64,000 nucleotides of DNA from an uncultured Collinsella sp. (GCA_934630375.1 CAKTVQ010000005.1:1-64000); one strand, 5' to 3'; shown: positions 16,144 to 25,919, counted from the stretch's first letter. Numbers and translations are program-made. Notes: a model not told the origin generated them from the letters alone.

Positions 16144-17223
16144 ATGAGCGCTCGCGTAACCATGAAGGACATAGCCGCCGAGCTCGGCGTTTCCATCAAT
16201 ACCGTGCACAAAGCCCTGACGGGAAAGGCCGGCGTGAGCGAGTCCGTGCGCGCCAAAGTTAACGATAAGGCCGAGGAGATGGGTTATCACCGCAACACGA
16301 GCGCTTCGAGCCTGCGTCGCAAGGACATCAACCTGACCTTTTGCCTGCCGTGCGCATCGCGCGAGGGTGCTTACTTCTATCGCTACCTGTGGGAAGGCTG
16401 CAATCGCTTTGAGCAGGAGGTTATCGACCAGGGCATTAGCGTCGAGCGCGTCGAGTTTGGCGTCGGCGGCTATGCCGATGCACTCGAGCAAATCGATGAG
16501 CGCCTGCAGGTGGGCGAGAAGATCGACGGCCTGCTCGCTTACGTTCCGGGCGACGACCGCGCGACCCATCTGCTGGAGCAGATCGCCGAGGCAGGCGTGG
16601 CGATTGAGCTCGTCGATGGCGACCGTCCGCATCTCGACCGCCTGGGGGCCAGCTTGGCCGATTATTCGACAGCGGGTAGCCTAATGGCCGAGCAGGCGGC
16701 CAACCTGGTTCATGCCGCTGGTGCCGATGCCCGCGTTCTACTCTTGGCTGGCGATCCCTATACCGATTCGCACTACCTGACCGCTCGCGCCTTCCATACG
16801 TACCTGCGCGAGCATAACGTCCCCTGGCAGGTCGAGGACCTTACCGGCGCTCATGCCCAGATCAAGCAACTCGAGCGCGAGCTCAACAGTCGCCTCAACG
16901 GCCCGGATGCCCCAGAGCTGATCTGCAGCGTGTTCGCCGTGGGTTCTGAGCTGGTGGCTGACGCGCTCGTCTCGGCCAATAAAGCCGGCGAGGTCATGGT
17001 GATCGGCAACGACCTGTTCCCCGAAAGCGCGATTGCCCTGCGTCGAGGCATCTTTACCAACATCGTCTACAAGGACCCGGTAAGCTTGGCCTACCGCGGC
17101 GCTAAGACTTTGGGTGATTACCTGCTGTGGGGCAAGGTCCCGGCAGAGCCCGTGCAAAAGGGTGCCGTCGAGATGGTGTTTGCGAGCAACGTCGATCGCT
17201 ATTGCAAGCTCGCTGGTATCTAG
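16144..17223 (+). CDS. LacI-family regulator 1, probable hexuronate/pectin regulator
   Basis: A 359-residue LacI-type repressor. The DNA-binding domain is at residues 1-60 (VTMKDIAAELGVSINTVHKALTGKAGVSESVRAKV). The recognition helix reads SINTVHKAL, where the usual form is TVSRxL, so operator preference may differ from the common type. The rest is a periplasmic-binding-protein-like sugar domain with the final segment MVFASNVDRYCKLAGI. It sits 420 bases upstream of uxaC, whose promoter holds two GGTGAACGTTCACC palindromes. I infer that this protein reads those sites across the pectin region. The inducer is unknown. Confidence 0.88.
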   Translation: MSARVTMKDIAAELGVSINTVHKALTGKAGVSESVRAKVNDKAEEMGYHRNTSASSLRRKDINLTFCLPCASREGAYFYRYLWEGCNRFEQEVIDQGISVERVEFGVGGYADALEQIDERLQVGEKIDGLLAYVPGDDRATHLLEQIAEAGVAIELVDGDRPHLDRLGASLADYSTAGSLMAEQAANLVHAAGADARVLLLAGDPYTDSHYLTARAFHTYLREHNVPWQVEDLTGAHAQIKQLERELNSRLNGPDAPELICSVFAVGSELVADALVSANKAGEVMVIGNDLFPESAIALRRGIFTNIVYKDPVSLAYRGAKTLGDYLLWGKVPAEPVQKGAVEMVFASNVDRYCKLAGI

Positions 17224-17280
17224 TCGGGGGCGGGTACCTCCGGCGAGGCTCGCGGCCACATCCGTATAACCTACCTACAA

Positions 17281-17464
17281 TCAGGTCTAATACTTTTCCC
17301 GAGAAGTGAACGACCTTATTTGGACCCCTGAAGCATCCACACTTTTTGGCGCCTAAACCGCAGGATTCCAACGGCAAAACCGCAGGAAATGAGCCGCCAA
17401 AAGTGTCGATGCTCCGGGGGTCCGTTTTGACTCGTTCACTTCTCGGGAAAAGTATTAGACCTGA
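17281..17464 (+). repeat. 184-bp palindrome between LacI gene and uxaC
   Basis: Perfect 33-bp outer arms at 17281-17313 and 17432-17464 (TCAGGTCTAATACTTTTCCC...) enclose further complementary segments (GGACCCC...GGGGGTCC; CACTTTTTGGCG...GCCAAAAGTG). The centre holds AAACCGCAGGA twice in direct orientation. It may terminate the LacI transcript, but its size is well beyond what a terminator needs. Confidence 0.75.
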
Positions 17465-17536
17465 AAATAAGATCGTTGGGCTCCACGCCCAGTAACCGTT
17501 GACCCGCCAAAATCTACCGTTCACCCCGTGGTGGTT

Positions 17537-17589
17537 AGGTGAACGTTCACCTGTACGTAACAAATGCACTAAGATGGTGAACGTTCACC
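17537..17589 (+). promoter_or_regulatory. uxaC promoter with two GGTGAACGTTCACC operators
   Basis: AGGTGAACGTTCACCT (17537-17552) is a perfect 16-bp palindrome. GGTGAACGTTCACC recurs at 17576-17589, 38 bp centre to centre. The promoter fits exactly between: -35 TTCACC (17547-17552) inside operator 1, a 17-bp spacer, and -10 TAAGAT (17570-17575) touching operator 2. A LacI-family repressor bound to both would occlude RNA polymerase. Confidence 0.8.
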
Positions 17590-17642
17590 TAGAGGATAAC
17601 GGGCGCACGGTGCACCCGCTCCGCCAACAGAGGGGTTGTTTG

Positions 17643-19070
17643 ATGAAAAACTTCATGGACGATCAGGATTTCCTGCTAAGCACCAAGACCGGCGAGGAGC
17701 TGTTCCACAACTTTGCCGAGGGCATGCCCATCGTCGACTACCACTGCCACATCTCTCCCAAGGAGATCTGGGATGACAAGCGTTTTGAGAACATCACCGA
17801 GGTTTGGCTGGGCGGCGACCACTACAAGTGGCGCCTGATGCGCGCCAACGGCGTTGACGAGCGCTTCATCACCGGCGATGCCCCTGCTCGCGAGAAGTTC
17901 CAGAAGTGGGCCGAGACCCTGGGTCGTTGCGTGGGCAACCCCGTCTTTGAGTGGAGCCACCTGGAGCTCAAGCGTTTCTTTGGCTACGAGGGCGTCCTCA
18001 ACGGCAATACCGCCCAGGAGGTCTGGGACCTCGCCAACGCTAAGCTCGCCGAGGCCAGCTTCACCTGCCGCAACTTGATCAAGCAGTCCAACGTCCGCAT
18101 GATTTGCACCACCGACGACCCTGCCGACAGCTTTGAGTGGCACAAGAAGATTGCCGCCGACGAGAGCTTCGACGTCCAGGTCGTCCCGGCCATGCGTCCC
18201 GACGCCGCTCTGCGCATCGAGCGTGGCCAGGAGTTCGCCGACTACTGCAAGCACCTCTCCGAGGTCGCTGGCGTTGAGGTCAACGACTTTGAGGGCATGA
18301 AGGCCGCCATCTCCAAGCGCTACGACGTCGCTCACGAGCTGGGCTGCCGCGCCTCCGACCACGCGCTCGACTACGTCATGTATGTCCCGGCTACCGCCGA
18401 GGAGATCGAGGTCATCTTTGCCAAGGGCCTGGCCGCCGAGCCGCTCACCGAAGATGAGGTCCTTAAGTACAAGACCGCCTTTATGCAGTTTGTCGCCGGC
18501 GAGTATGTCCGCCTGGGCTGGGCCATGCAGCTGCACTTTGGCTGCAAGCGCGACAACAACCGTGCCATGTTCGCCAAGCTCGGCCCCGACACCGGTTACG
18601 ACTGCATCTCCAACTACACGCCGTCCGACCAGCTCGCGGATTTCCTCAACTCCATCCAGGAGATCTGCGGCCTGCCCAAGACCATCCTGTACAGCCTGAA
18701 CCCCATCGACAACACCATGATCGACACCGTCATGGGCTGCTTCCAGGAGGCCCCGACCGCCGGCAAGATCCAGAACGGCTCCGCTTGGTGGTTCAACGAC
18801 AACGAGGTCGGCATGCGCGAGCAGCTCACGGCCCTTGCCAACGAGGGCGTTCTGGGCAACTTCGTCGGCATGCTCACCGACTCCCGCTCCTTCCTGTCCT
18901 ATCCGCGCCACGAGTACTTCCGCCGCGTGCTGTGCAGCGTGATCGGCGAGTGGGTCGAGCAGGGCAAGTACCCGGCCGACATGGAGCTGCTGGGCACCAT
19001 CGTGCGCGACATCAGCTACAACAACTCCGTCCGCTACTTCAGTTTTGACCTGGATACCGTCGAGGCCTAA
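17643..19070 (+). CDS. uxaC: Glucuronate/galacturonate isomerase
   Basis: Converts D-galacturonate to D-tagaturonate (and D-glucuronate to D-fructuronate), the first step of bacterial hexuronate catabolism in the cytoplasm. It is 475 residues, amidohydrolase-fold. The zinc-site DYHCHI is at residues 32-37, and WLGGDHYKWRLMRANGV, ICTTDDP and LHFGCKRDNN are typical UxaC segments. The start ATG 17643 has AGAGGGG upstream. It is the first gene of uxaC-uxaB-uxaA, under the double operator at 17537-17589. Confidence 0.96.
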   Translation: MKNFMDDQDFLLSTKTGEELFHNFAEGMPIVDYHCHISPKEIWDDKRFENITEVWLGGDHYKWRLMRANGVDERFITGDAPAREKFQKWAETLGRCVGNPVFEWSHLELKRFFGYEGVLNGNTAQEVWDLANAKLAEASFTCRNLIKQSNVRMICTTDDPADSFEWHKKIAADESFDVQVVPAMRPDAALRIERGQEFADYCKHLSEVAGVEVNDFEGMKAAISKRYDVAHELGCRASDHALDYVMYVPATAEEIEVIFAKGLAAEPLTEDEVLKYKTAFMQFVAGEYVRLGWAMQLHFGCKRDNNRAMFAKLGPDTGYDCISNYTPSDQLADFLNSIQEICGLPKTILYSLNPIDNTMIDTVMGCFQEAPTAGKIQNGSAWWFNDNEVGMREQLTALANEGVLGNFVGMLTDSRSFLSYPRHEYFRRVLCSVIGEWVEQGKYPADMELLGTIVRDISYNNSVRYFSFDLDTVEA

Positions 19071-19166
19071 ATCCGCACCGAATCACATAGAACCCGGGAG
19101 CGTCGTTGCCACACGCGGCGCCCCCGGCAAGCTTGCACGCTAACAAACGCCTAAGGAGATACATAG

Positions 19167-20681
19167 ATGGAGAACATCAGCTACGAGACGCTCGAGAAGA
19201 TCGGCTATAAGGGCTACGTGCTGCCCAAGGACGCCCCCGAGAAGGTCCTGCAGTTTGGCGAGGGCAACTTCCTGCGCGCTTTCGTGGACCGCTTCTTTGA
19301 CATGGGCAACGAGGCTACCGGCTGGAACGGCAAGGTCGTCATGGTGCAGCCCATCAGCGGTGCCTTTGGCTTTGCCGACGGCATCAATGCCCAGGACGAC
19401 CTGTACACCGTGCTGGTTCGCGGTAAGGAGAACGGCAACACGGTCGATGAGTCCCGCGTGATCAGCGCTTGCAGCCGCTGCCTCAACCCGTACCGCGAGG
19501 ACGACTACCGCGCCATGATGGAGGTCGCCGTCTCCGATGACCTGGAGATCATTGTCTCCAACACCACCGAGGCCGGCATCGCCTACGACCCGTCCTGCAA
19601 GGCCGACGACATGCCGCCCGCGAGCTTTCCTGCCAAGCTTGTCCAGGTACTCCACACCCGCTGGGCTGCCGGCAAGCCGGGCGTCATCGTGCTCGCCTGC
19701 GAGCTCATCGACCACAACGGCGAGGAGCTGCTGCGCATCATGAACCAGTACGTGAGCGACTGGGGCTGGGAGGACGAGTTCTCGCAGTGGATGGCCAATG
19801 ACTGCACCGTCTGCACCACGCTCGTCGACACCATCGTTCCCGGCCGCATCCGCGACCCCAAGGAGGCCGCCGCGGTTGCCGAGCGTCTGGGCTACGAGGA
19901 TCCCTTCCTGGCCGTGCGCGAGCCCTTCCAGATGTGGGGCATCCAGGGCGACGAGTCGCTCAAGGAGCGTCTGCCCTTCGTGAAGGCCGGTCTGCCGGGC
20001 GTCTTTGTGACCCCTGATGTCACCCCGTACAAGAAGCGCAAGGTCCGCATCCTCAACGGCGCCCACACCGCCTTTGTTCCGGGTTCCTGGGTTGCCGGCT
20101 TTGATATCGTGCGTGACTGCATGCACGACGAGACCGTCCGCGGCTTTATGAACACCATGCTCTACGACGAGGTCATCCCGACGCTTGCCGCCGATCTGGA
20201 TGTCGAGGACTGCAAGGCCTTTGCCGCTGCCGTCGAGAACCGCTTCGATAACCCGTTTATCGACCACGCGCTGCTCTCCATCTGCCTCAACTCCACTGCC
20301 AAGTGGCGTGCCCGCGACCTGCCCACGCTCAAGGACTATGTTGCCGAGACCGGTAACCTGCCCAAGTGCCTGTCCACGAGCCTGGCCACGCTCATCGCGT
20401 TCTACACGCAGGAGCTCGTTGCCCGCGAGGGCGACGGCCTGCACCTGCGTCGCGCCGACGGCACCGAGTACACCGCTCAGGACGACGCCTTCGTGCTCGA
20501 TTTCTACGCCGCCCACGCCGGTGTCGAGGATGCCGAGCTGGTGCACGACGTGCTCACTAACGACCAGATGTGGGGCGAGGATCTGACGCAGATTGCCGGC
20601 CTTGAGGAGTTTGTCGTCAACGCGCTCGCCGTCGTGCGCGCCGAGGGCGTTAAGCAGGCATTTGCCAACGCTCAGGCCTAA
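19167..20681 (+). CDS. uxaB: Tagaturonate reductase (altronate oxidoreductase)
   Basis: Reduces D-tagaturonate to D-altronate with NADH. The 504-residue protein belongs to the mannitol dehydrogenase family. The N-terminal nucleotide-binding segment VLQFGEGNFLRAFVD and the C-terminal lysine-containing segment TPYKKRKVRILNGAHT are family hallmarks. AAGGAG precedes the ATG. It lies 96 bases after uxaC and 78 before uxaA in the same transcript. No transmembrane or signal segment is present. Confidence 0.95.
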   Translation: MENISYETLEKIGYKGYVLPKDAPEKVLQFGEGNFLRAFVDRFFDMGNEATGWNGKVVMVQPISGAFGFADGINAQDDLYTVLVRGKENGNTVDESRVISACSRCLNPYREDDYRAMMEVAVSDDLEIIVSNTTEAGIAYDPSCKADDMPPASFPAKLVQVLHTRWAAGKPGVIVLACELIDHNGEELLRIMNQYVSDWGWEDEFSQWMANDCTVCTTLVDTIVPGRIRDPKEAAAVAERLGYEDPFLAVREPFQMWGIQGDESLKERLPFVKAGLPGVFVTPDVTPYKKRKVRILNGAHTAFVPGSWVAGFDIVRDCMHDETVRGFMNTMLYDEVIPTLAADLDVEDCKAFAAAVENRFDNPFIDHALLSICLNSTAKWRARDLPTLKDYVAETGNLPKCLSTSLATLIAFYTQELVAREGDGLHLRRADGTEYTAQDDAFVLDFYAAHAGVEDAELVHDVLTNDQMWGEDLTQIAGLEEFVVNALAVVRAEGVKQAFANAQA

Positions 20682-20759
20682 ATCCTTTTGTGCGCCCGCC
20701 GGCCAACCGGTGGGCGCCGCTCGATTTTTGCTCAACCTGTAGGGTTAGGACTCTTTGTA

Positions 20760-22244
20760 ATGAACACTATCCAGATCAATCCGGCCGATAACGTGATTGT
20801 TGCGCTGTCGCCGCTCGCCAAGGGCACCGCCGTCGCGGTCCCCGGCGTGGGCGAGGTCGTGGCCGTGGAGGATATCCCGCAGGGCCACAAGATGGCCGTG
20901 CGCGCGATTGCCGCGGGGGAGGACGTCATCAAGTACGGCCTGCCCATCGGACACGTGACGGGCGATATCCAGCCCGGTCAGTGGCTCCACACGCACAATG
21001 TGAAGACCAACCTTTCGGGTGAGGTCGAGTACACCTACAACCCCACGCATCCGGTCGTGGATTCCGTTGAGCCCGAGACTTTTATGGGCTTCCGCCGCGC
21101 CGACGGCCGTGCCGCCACGCGCAACGAGCTGTGGATCATCCCCACGGTCGGCTGTGTCAACGAGGTCGCGCGCGCCATGTGCGAGCAGGCTCAGGATTTG
21201 GTCGAGGGTTCGCTCGAGGGCGTCTATTACTTCCCACATCCCTTCGGCTGCTCGCAGACCGGTGCCGACCACGCCCAGACGCGTCGTCTGCTGGTGGCGC
21301 TCTCGCGTCACCCCAATGCCGCCGGCGTGCTGTTCCTGTCGCTCGGTTGCGAAAACTGCACGCATCAGCAGGTGCTCGACGAGCTCGGTGACTTCGATCA
21401 CGAGCACGTCCGTTTCCTCACCTGCCAGGACGTTGCCGACGAGCAGGTCGAGGGCCACAAGATCCTAACCGAGCTGGCCGACCTCGCCAAGCAGGCCAAG
21501 CGTGAGCCCATCCCGGCTTCAGAGCTGGTCATCGGTCTTAAGTGCGGCGGCTCCGACGGCCTTTCGGGCATTACCGCCAACCCCACGATCGGTCGCGTGA
21601 GCGATATGGTCGTCGCGCGCGGCGGCACGTCGGTGCTTACCGAGGTGCCCGAGATGTTTGGCGCCGAGAGCATCCTGCTCGACCGCTGCGAGAACGAGCA
21701 GGTCTTTAACGCCGCCTCCGACATGCTCAACGGCTTTAAGGACTACTTCATCAGCCACGGCGAGGTCGTTTACGAAAACCCGAGCCCCGGCAACAAGGAC
21801 GGTGGCATCACCACGCTCGAGGACAAGAGCTGCGGTTGCGTGCAAAAGGGCGGCTCCGCGCCCATCGTCGACGTGCTGCCGTACGCCGGCCAGGCCACCA
21901 AGCATGGCCTGAACATGCTGTGCGGCCCGGGCAACGACATGGTGTCGACCACGGCGCTCACCGCTGCCGGTTGCCATGTGATCCTGTTCTCGACCGGTCG
22001 CGGTACGCCGTTTGGCGCGCCGGCGCCCACCCTCAAGGTATTCACCAACCAGCGCCTGTGCGACCACAAGGCCAACTGGATGGACTTTAACGCCGGTGTG
22101 GTGGCTACGGGCGAGCGCACGCTCGATGAGGCTGCCGAGGACTTGTACCAGCTGGTGCTTGAGACGGCGAGCGGCAAACTTACGAGTGCCGAGCGTCGCG
22201 GCTGCCACGAGATCAGCATCTGGAAGGACGGCGTCTGCCTGTAG
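20760..22244 (+). CDS. uxaA: Altronate dehydratase
   Basis: Dehydrates D-altronate to 2-keto-3-deoxygluconate (KDG) using an iron-dependent mechanism. It has 494 residues: an N-terminal SAF domain (about 1-75, DNVIVALSPLAKGTAVAVPG), then the galactarate/altronate dehydratase core with HPFGCSQTG, LGCENC, LKCGGSDGLSG and CGPGNDMVSTTALTAAGCHV. The start MNTIQINPADNV was chosen because homologues begin there; the ribosome site is weak (TTAGGA). It is the last gene of the uxaCBA operon, followed by a strong terminator. Confidence 0.95.
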   Translation: MNTIQINPADNVIVALSPLAKGTAVAVPGVGEVVAVEDIPQGHKMAVRAIAAGEDVIKYGLPIGHVTGDIQPGQWLHTHNVKTNLSGEVEYTYNPTHPVVDSVEPETFMGFRRADGRAATRNELWIIPTVGCVNEVARAMCEQAQDLVEGSLEGVYYFPHPFGCSQTGADHAQTRRLLVALSRHPNAAGVLFLSLGCENCTHQQVLDELGDFDHEHVRFLTCQDVADEQVEGHKILTELADLAKQAKREPIPASELVIGLKCGGSDGLSGITANPTIGRVSDMVVARGGTSVLTEVPEMFGAESILLDRCENEQVFNAASDMLNGFKDYFISHGEVVYENPSPGNKDGGITTLEDKSCGCVQKGGSAPIVDVLPYAGQATKHGLNMLCGPGNDMVSTTALTAAGCHVILFSTGRGTPFGAPAPTLKVFTNQRLCDHKANWMDFNAGVVATGERTLDEAAEDLYQLVLETASGKLTSAERRGCHEISIWKDGVCL

Positions 22245-22275
22245 GGGCAAGCGCATCCGAGCATAGCGCCCATGT

Positions 22276-22313
22276 AACGGTCCCGTCGGGAATGGTCCCG
22301 ACGGGACCGTTTT
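22276..22313 (+). terminator. Intrinsic terminator after uxaA
   Basis: AACGGTCCCGTCGGG pairs with CCCGACGGGACCGTT around a 6-base loop, followed by TT. Confidence 0.93.
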
Positions 22314-22345
22314 GCTTACGGTGTACATGAAAAAGGAAATCATAA

Positions 22346-22518
22346 TAAACGTTCACCTTTTTCTATTTGTCCAATATGACATCTTTACCAGCAAAAAATA
22401 AGGCCATGGGCCCCAAATGTGTCCGTTCAGCGGTAAAAACCGACCGTTCGGGGATAATATGCAAGTGAACGTTCACCTCACGTAAGGAATCGCGCATAAT
22501 CTAGCTAAACGTTCACCC
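22346..22518 (+). promoter_or_regulatory. Transporter promoter region with three GTTCACC operators
   Basis: TAAACGTTCACC (22346-22357), AGTGAACGTTCACCT (22464-22478) and TAAACGTTCACCC (22506-22518) are copies of the GGTGAACGTTCACC palindrome, the middle one best. GATAAT at 22453-22458 and GCATAAT at 22494-22500 are -10 candidates lying directly before the second and third sites. This indicates co-regulation with uxaC by the same LacI protein. Confidence 0.7.
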
Positions 22519-22595
22519 TGAACGACATGCAGACAGACGTCGGTGTGGACTTCAATGTCTTGTTCAAAGACAATCGAGAAGAGAGAGGGAGCTCG

Positions 22596-24155
22596 ATGAC
22601 TAACAAGATCGGCAAAAAGCGCAAGATCACATTCTGGACGCGCCTGGGCTTTGGTATGGGCGGTATGCTCAACTCCGGTGCCCTGAGCTTTACGCACAGC
22701 TACATGGTGCTGTTCCTGTCCACGGAGTGCGGCCTGTCCGCAGGCGAGGCGGCGCTGATCAGCTCGTTCGCTATTTACCTCAACGCCATCCTTTGCCCGC
22801 TGATGGGTTTCGTGGCCGATAACTTCTACGCCACCAAGGTCGGCCGCATCTTCGGTCGTCGCCGTTTCTGGATTCTGCTGGCTATCCCGATGATGATTGC
22901 CGAGCCGCTCATCTTCGTCGCCACGCCGTTTGGCTTCCCGTACTACTTCGCGCTGTACCTGATCTACAACGTCGCGTACACGTTCTGCACCGCCAACCTG
23001 TCGCCGCTGACCATCGAGATGACCGACGACTTCAAGGAGCGTACGTACCTCACCGGCTACAAGCACCTCTTTGGTAACGCTGCTGGCTTCCTGATGGCTG
23101 CACTCGTCGGCTTTGGCTTTGGCACCTTCGGCGAGACCAACCCGTTCAGCTACTTCATCATCGCCTCGATCAACGCTTCGGTCATGGCAATCTCGCTGCT
23201 CTGCGTGTACCTGTCCACCTGGGAGCACACCCCCGAGGAGGTCGCTCAGGAGAAGATCGAGAGCGTCGGCGAGGGCATCAAGAAGTTCTTCATCGACGTC
23301 GTTTCCACCTTCCGCAACAAGTCCTTCCGCAAGGTTCTGTACGCACAGGTCTCCACGAAGCTCGCTGCTGCCTGCTGGTCTGCCTGCCTGTCCTTCTTCA
23401 TCGTCTACTGCCTGCAGATTCCTAAGTCCTACGAGTCCGTGATGGAGATGCCCGGCAAGGTCGTCGCTATCGTCTGCACCGCTATCTGGGTTGCCCTCAT
23501 GGCCAAGAAGGGCTTCCACAAGTCTTGGTACCTGGCCAACGTCGGTTGCGCTGCGTGCATCATCGCGTACAACTACTTCGCCTTTGGTCAGATCAACGGC
23601 ACCTCCACGGTCGCCATCGCCATGATCGCCTACCCCATCATCTTCGCCATCTGGAAGTTCTTCTACGTTGGCTTCCAGTATCTGCCCGACGTCCTGCTCA
23701 ACTACATCCCCGATGTCGATGAGCTCATCACCCTGCGTCGCCGCGAGGGCATCTACAGCTCCGCTCAGCAGCTCTGCCAGCAGATCGCCCAGGCTGTCGC
23801 CGTCAACGCATGGGCTATCGTCCTCGCTGCCTCCGGCTTCATTCAGACCGCCGGCAACAGCGACGCCGTGACCCAGCCCGCAACCGTGCCTCTGTACATC
23901 TGCGGCTACATGCTCATCGGCTGCGCCGGCTTCTTCCTGCTCGCAGCTGTCCTTGCCCGCGGCATCAAGATCGACAAGGAGCAGTGCGACATCCTCTGCG
24001 ACGAGATCAAGCGCGTCAAGGAGGGCGGCAAGATGGCCGACGTCCAGCCCGAGGTCAAGGCGCTCTGCGAGGAGCTCTCCGGCTTCAAGTATGAGGATTG
24101 CTTCGCTCACAACAACGTTGGCTTCCAGGACGGCAGCGTGACGCCCGCCGAGTAA
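22596..24155 (+). CDS. GPH-family (MFS) sugar:cation symporter, probable (oligo)galacturonide importer
   Basis: A 519-residue integral membrane protein of the glycoside-pentoside-hexuronide symporter family with about 12 hydrophobic segments. It shows the family start FWTRLGFGMGGMLNSGALSF and the conserved loop FGRRRFWILLAIP after the second helix pair, and YLIYNVAYTFCTANLSPL. A ~75-residue charged C-terminal tail follows the last helix. It is flanked by uxaA and a GH28 enzyme and carries the shared operator, so uronate or short galacturonide uptake is the best guess. The substrate is inferred. GAGAGAGGGA precedes the ATG. Confidence 0.85.
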   Translation: MTNKIGKKRKITFWTRLGFGMGGMLNSGALSFTHSYMVLFLSTECGLSAGEAALISSFAIYLNAILCPLMGFVADNFYATKVGRIFGRRRFWILLAIPMMIAEPLIFVATPFGFPYYFALYLIYNVAYTFCTANLSPLTIEMTDDFKERTYLTGYKHLFGNAAGFLMAALVGFGFGTFGETNPFSYFIIASINASVMAISLLCVYLSTWEHTPEEVAQEKIESVGEGIKKFFIDVVSTFRNKSFRKVLYAQVSTKLAAACWSACLSFFIVYCLQIPKSYESVMEMPGKVVAIVCTAIWVALMAKKGFHKSWYLANVGCAACIIAYNYFAFGQINGTSTVAIAMIAYPIIFAIWKFFYVGFQYLPDVLLNYIPDVDELITLRRREGIYSSAQQLCQQIAQAVAVNAWAIVLAASGFIQTAGNSDAVTQPATVPLYICGYMLIGCAGFFLLAAVLARGIKIDKEQCDILCDEIKRVKEGGKMADVQPEVKALCEELSGFKYEDCFAHNNVGFQDGSVTPAE

Positions 24156-24179
24156 GGCCAGACGCATCGTCCAAACCAC

Positions 24180-24224
24180 AGGGCCGTGCCACCGGATATC
24201 CGCCGGCAGGTACGGCCCTTTTTT
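24180..24224 (+). terminator. Terminator after the symporter gene
   Basis: AGGGCCGTGCC pairs with GGCAGGTACGGCCCT (one bulge), followed by TTTTT. Downstream GH28 may depend on read-through or a weak TACAAT promoter at 24233-24238. Confidence 0.85.
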
Positions 24225-24272
24225 GCAACAGCTACAATTAACTCTTAGAGAATCTTTTTGAGGGAGAAATCC

Positions 24273-25868
24273 ATGGAGACGAACGTTATCTGGCGCAACG
24301 CCCGCGCGGCCGTGATCGAGCTCGACGACGGCGGTTACTTTACCTGCGCCGATACGTGGGAGATCTTTGTCAACGACGAGCCCGCCGGCACCACGAACAC
24401 GGTCGAGACCTATGTCGACGGCCTGGTTCCCGGCAAGCGCAACTTGGTCCGCTTTGTTTGCGGCGAGCGCGAGCTGAGTGTGGGCGTCACCACGCCGGCG
24501 GAGCCTTTTACCATTAACGTTCGCGACTGCGGTGCCAAGGGCGATGCTAAGCACGACGACACCACCAACATCCAGGCCGCCATCATGGCCTGTCCCAAGG
24601 GTGGTCGCGTGCTGATTCCCGCCGGCAACTACCGCATCAAGTCGCTCTTCCTCAAGAGCCATATCAACATCGAGCTTGCCGAGGGCGCCGTGCTGTTGGC
24701 CCGCCACGACCGCGCGGCGCTTGCCTACATCCCCGGTACGGTCAAGGGCGACGAGGGCGCCGGTTACGCCGGTACCGACATGACCCCGCTGGGCCGTTGG
24801 GAGGGCGAGAGCTTTGCAACCTATTGCTCCACCTTTACCGGCCTGAGCGTGCACGACGTGTGCATCTATGGTCGCGGTGCAATTGACGGCCAGACCGATT
24901 TTGCCGAGGACAACTGGTGGAACAAGGACTTTAAGAATATCTTCCGCCCCGAGGAGGGCCGCGAGGTCGCCCGTCCGCGCATGATCTTCCTGTCCGAGTG
25001 CGAGAACGTGAGCCTGGCCGGCTTCACCGTCCGCAACAGCCCGGCGTGGAACATCCACCCCATCCTGTGCGAGCACGTCGATGCGCTCTGCCTGTCCATC
25101 GAGGGCCCCAAGAACTCCCACAACACCGACGGCTTCGACCCCGAGAGCTGCGGCTTTGTCCGCATCTTGGGCTGCCAGTTCTCGGTGGGCGACGACTGCA
25201 TCGCCATCAAGAGCGGCAAGCTGGGCATTGAGCCTGAGCTTCGCCCCGCAACGCACGACGTACTGATCTCGCACTGCTACATGCACGATGGCCATGGTGC
25301 TGTGGTTCTGGGTTCCGAGGCCGCCGGCGGCATCAAGGACCTTACCGTGAGCAAGTGCCTGTTCGAGCGCACGGATCGCGGCCTGCGCGTCAAGACCCGT
25401 CGCGGTCGCGGCAAGGACGCCGTCAATGAGGGCATCACCTTTGAGCACATTCGCATGGACGAGGTGCTTACGCCCTTCGTGGTCAACTCGTTCTACTTCT
25501 GCGACAAGGACGGCAAGACCGACTATGTCCAGAACCGCGAGGCTCTGCCCGTCGACGACCGCACGCCCGGCTTTGGTGTCACGACGTTCCGCGACATCGA
25601 GGCCACCAACTGCCACGCAGCCGCTGCCTACATCACGGGCCTTCCCGAGAGCAAGGTGACGCGCCTGACGTTCGAGGATGTCCACGTGACCTTCTCGCCC
25701 AACGCCGAGCCTTTTGTGCCGGCTATGGCCTGCGGTGTTGATCCCATGGTTCGCCAAGGCATCATCGCACAGAACGTCGCCGTGCTCGACTTGCAAAACG
25801 TTTGCATCGAGGGCCATGACGGCGAGGAGCTGCAGCTGCAGAACGTCGACAAGGTTATCCGCGCTTAA
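24273..25868 (+). CDS. GH28 polygalacturonase-type glycoside hydrolase, cytoplasmic
   Basis: Hydrolyses alpha-1,4-galacturonide linkages. It has 531 residues: an N-terminal ~85-residue domain, then a right-handed beta-helix starting at FTINVRDCGAKGDAKHDDT. GH28 catalytic segments are NTDGFD, GDDCIAIKSG, the HG of HDGHGAVVLGSE, and RGLRVKTRRGRG (the RIKT-type site). No signal peptide is present, so it should act on imported oligogalacturonides, probably as an exo-enzyme. AGGGAGA precedes the ATG. Its neighbours are the GPH symporter and a GH43. Confidence 0.92.
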   Translation: METNVIWRNARAAVIELDDGGYFTCADTWEIFVNDEPAGTTNTVETYVDGLVPGKRNLVRFVCGERELSVGVTTPAEPFTINVRDCGAKGDAKHDDTTNIQAAIMACPKGGRVLIPAGNYRIKSLFLKSHINIELAEGAVLLARHDRAALAYIPGTVKGDEGAGYAGTDMTPLGRWEGESFATYCSTFTGLSVHDVCIYGRGAIDGQTDFAEDNWWNKDFKNIFRPEEGREVARPRMIFLSECENVSLAGFTVRNSPAWNIHPILCEHVDALCLSIEGPKNSHNTDGFDPESCGFVRILGCQFSVGDDCIAIKSGKLGIEPELRPATHDVLISHCYMHDGHGAVVLGSEAAGGIKDLTVSKCLFERTDRGLRVKTRRGRGKDAVNEGITFEHIRMDEVLTPFVVNSFYFCDKDGKTDYVQNREALPVDDRTPGFGVTTFRDIEATNCHAAAAYITGLPESKVTRLTFEDVHVTFSPNAEPFVPAMACGVDPMVRQGIIAQNVAVLDLQNVCIEGHDGEELQLQNVDKVIRA

Positions 25869-25889
25869 AACAAGTTCGTAAGAAGTTGC

Positions 25890-25919
25890 GCCGGCGTCTA
25901 TGTTGACGCCGGCATTTTT
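25890..25919 (+). terminator. Terminator after GH28 gene
   Basis: GCCGGCGTC pairs with GACGCCGGC around a small loop, followed by ATTTTTG. Confidence 0.85.

Noticed and set aside
22473..25817. Open frame of over 1100 codons antisense to the symporter and GH28 genes
   Set aside because: It spans two clear sense genes and a terminator, and its translation has no recognisable domain.
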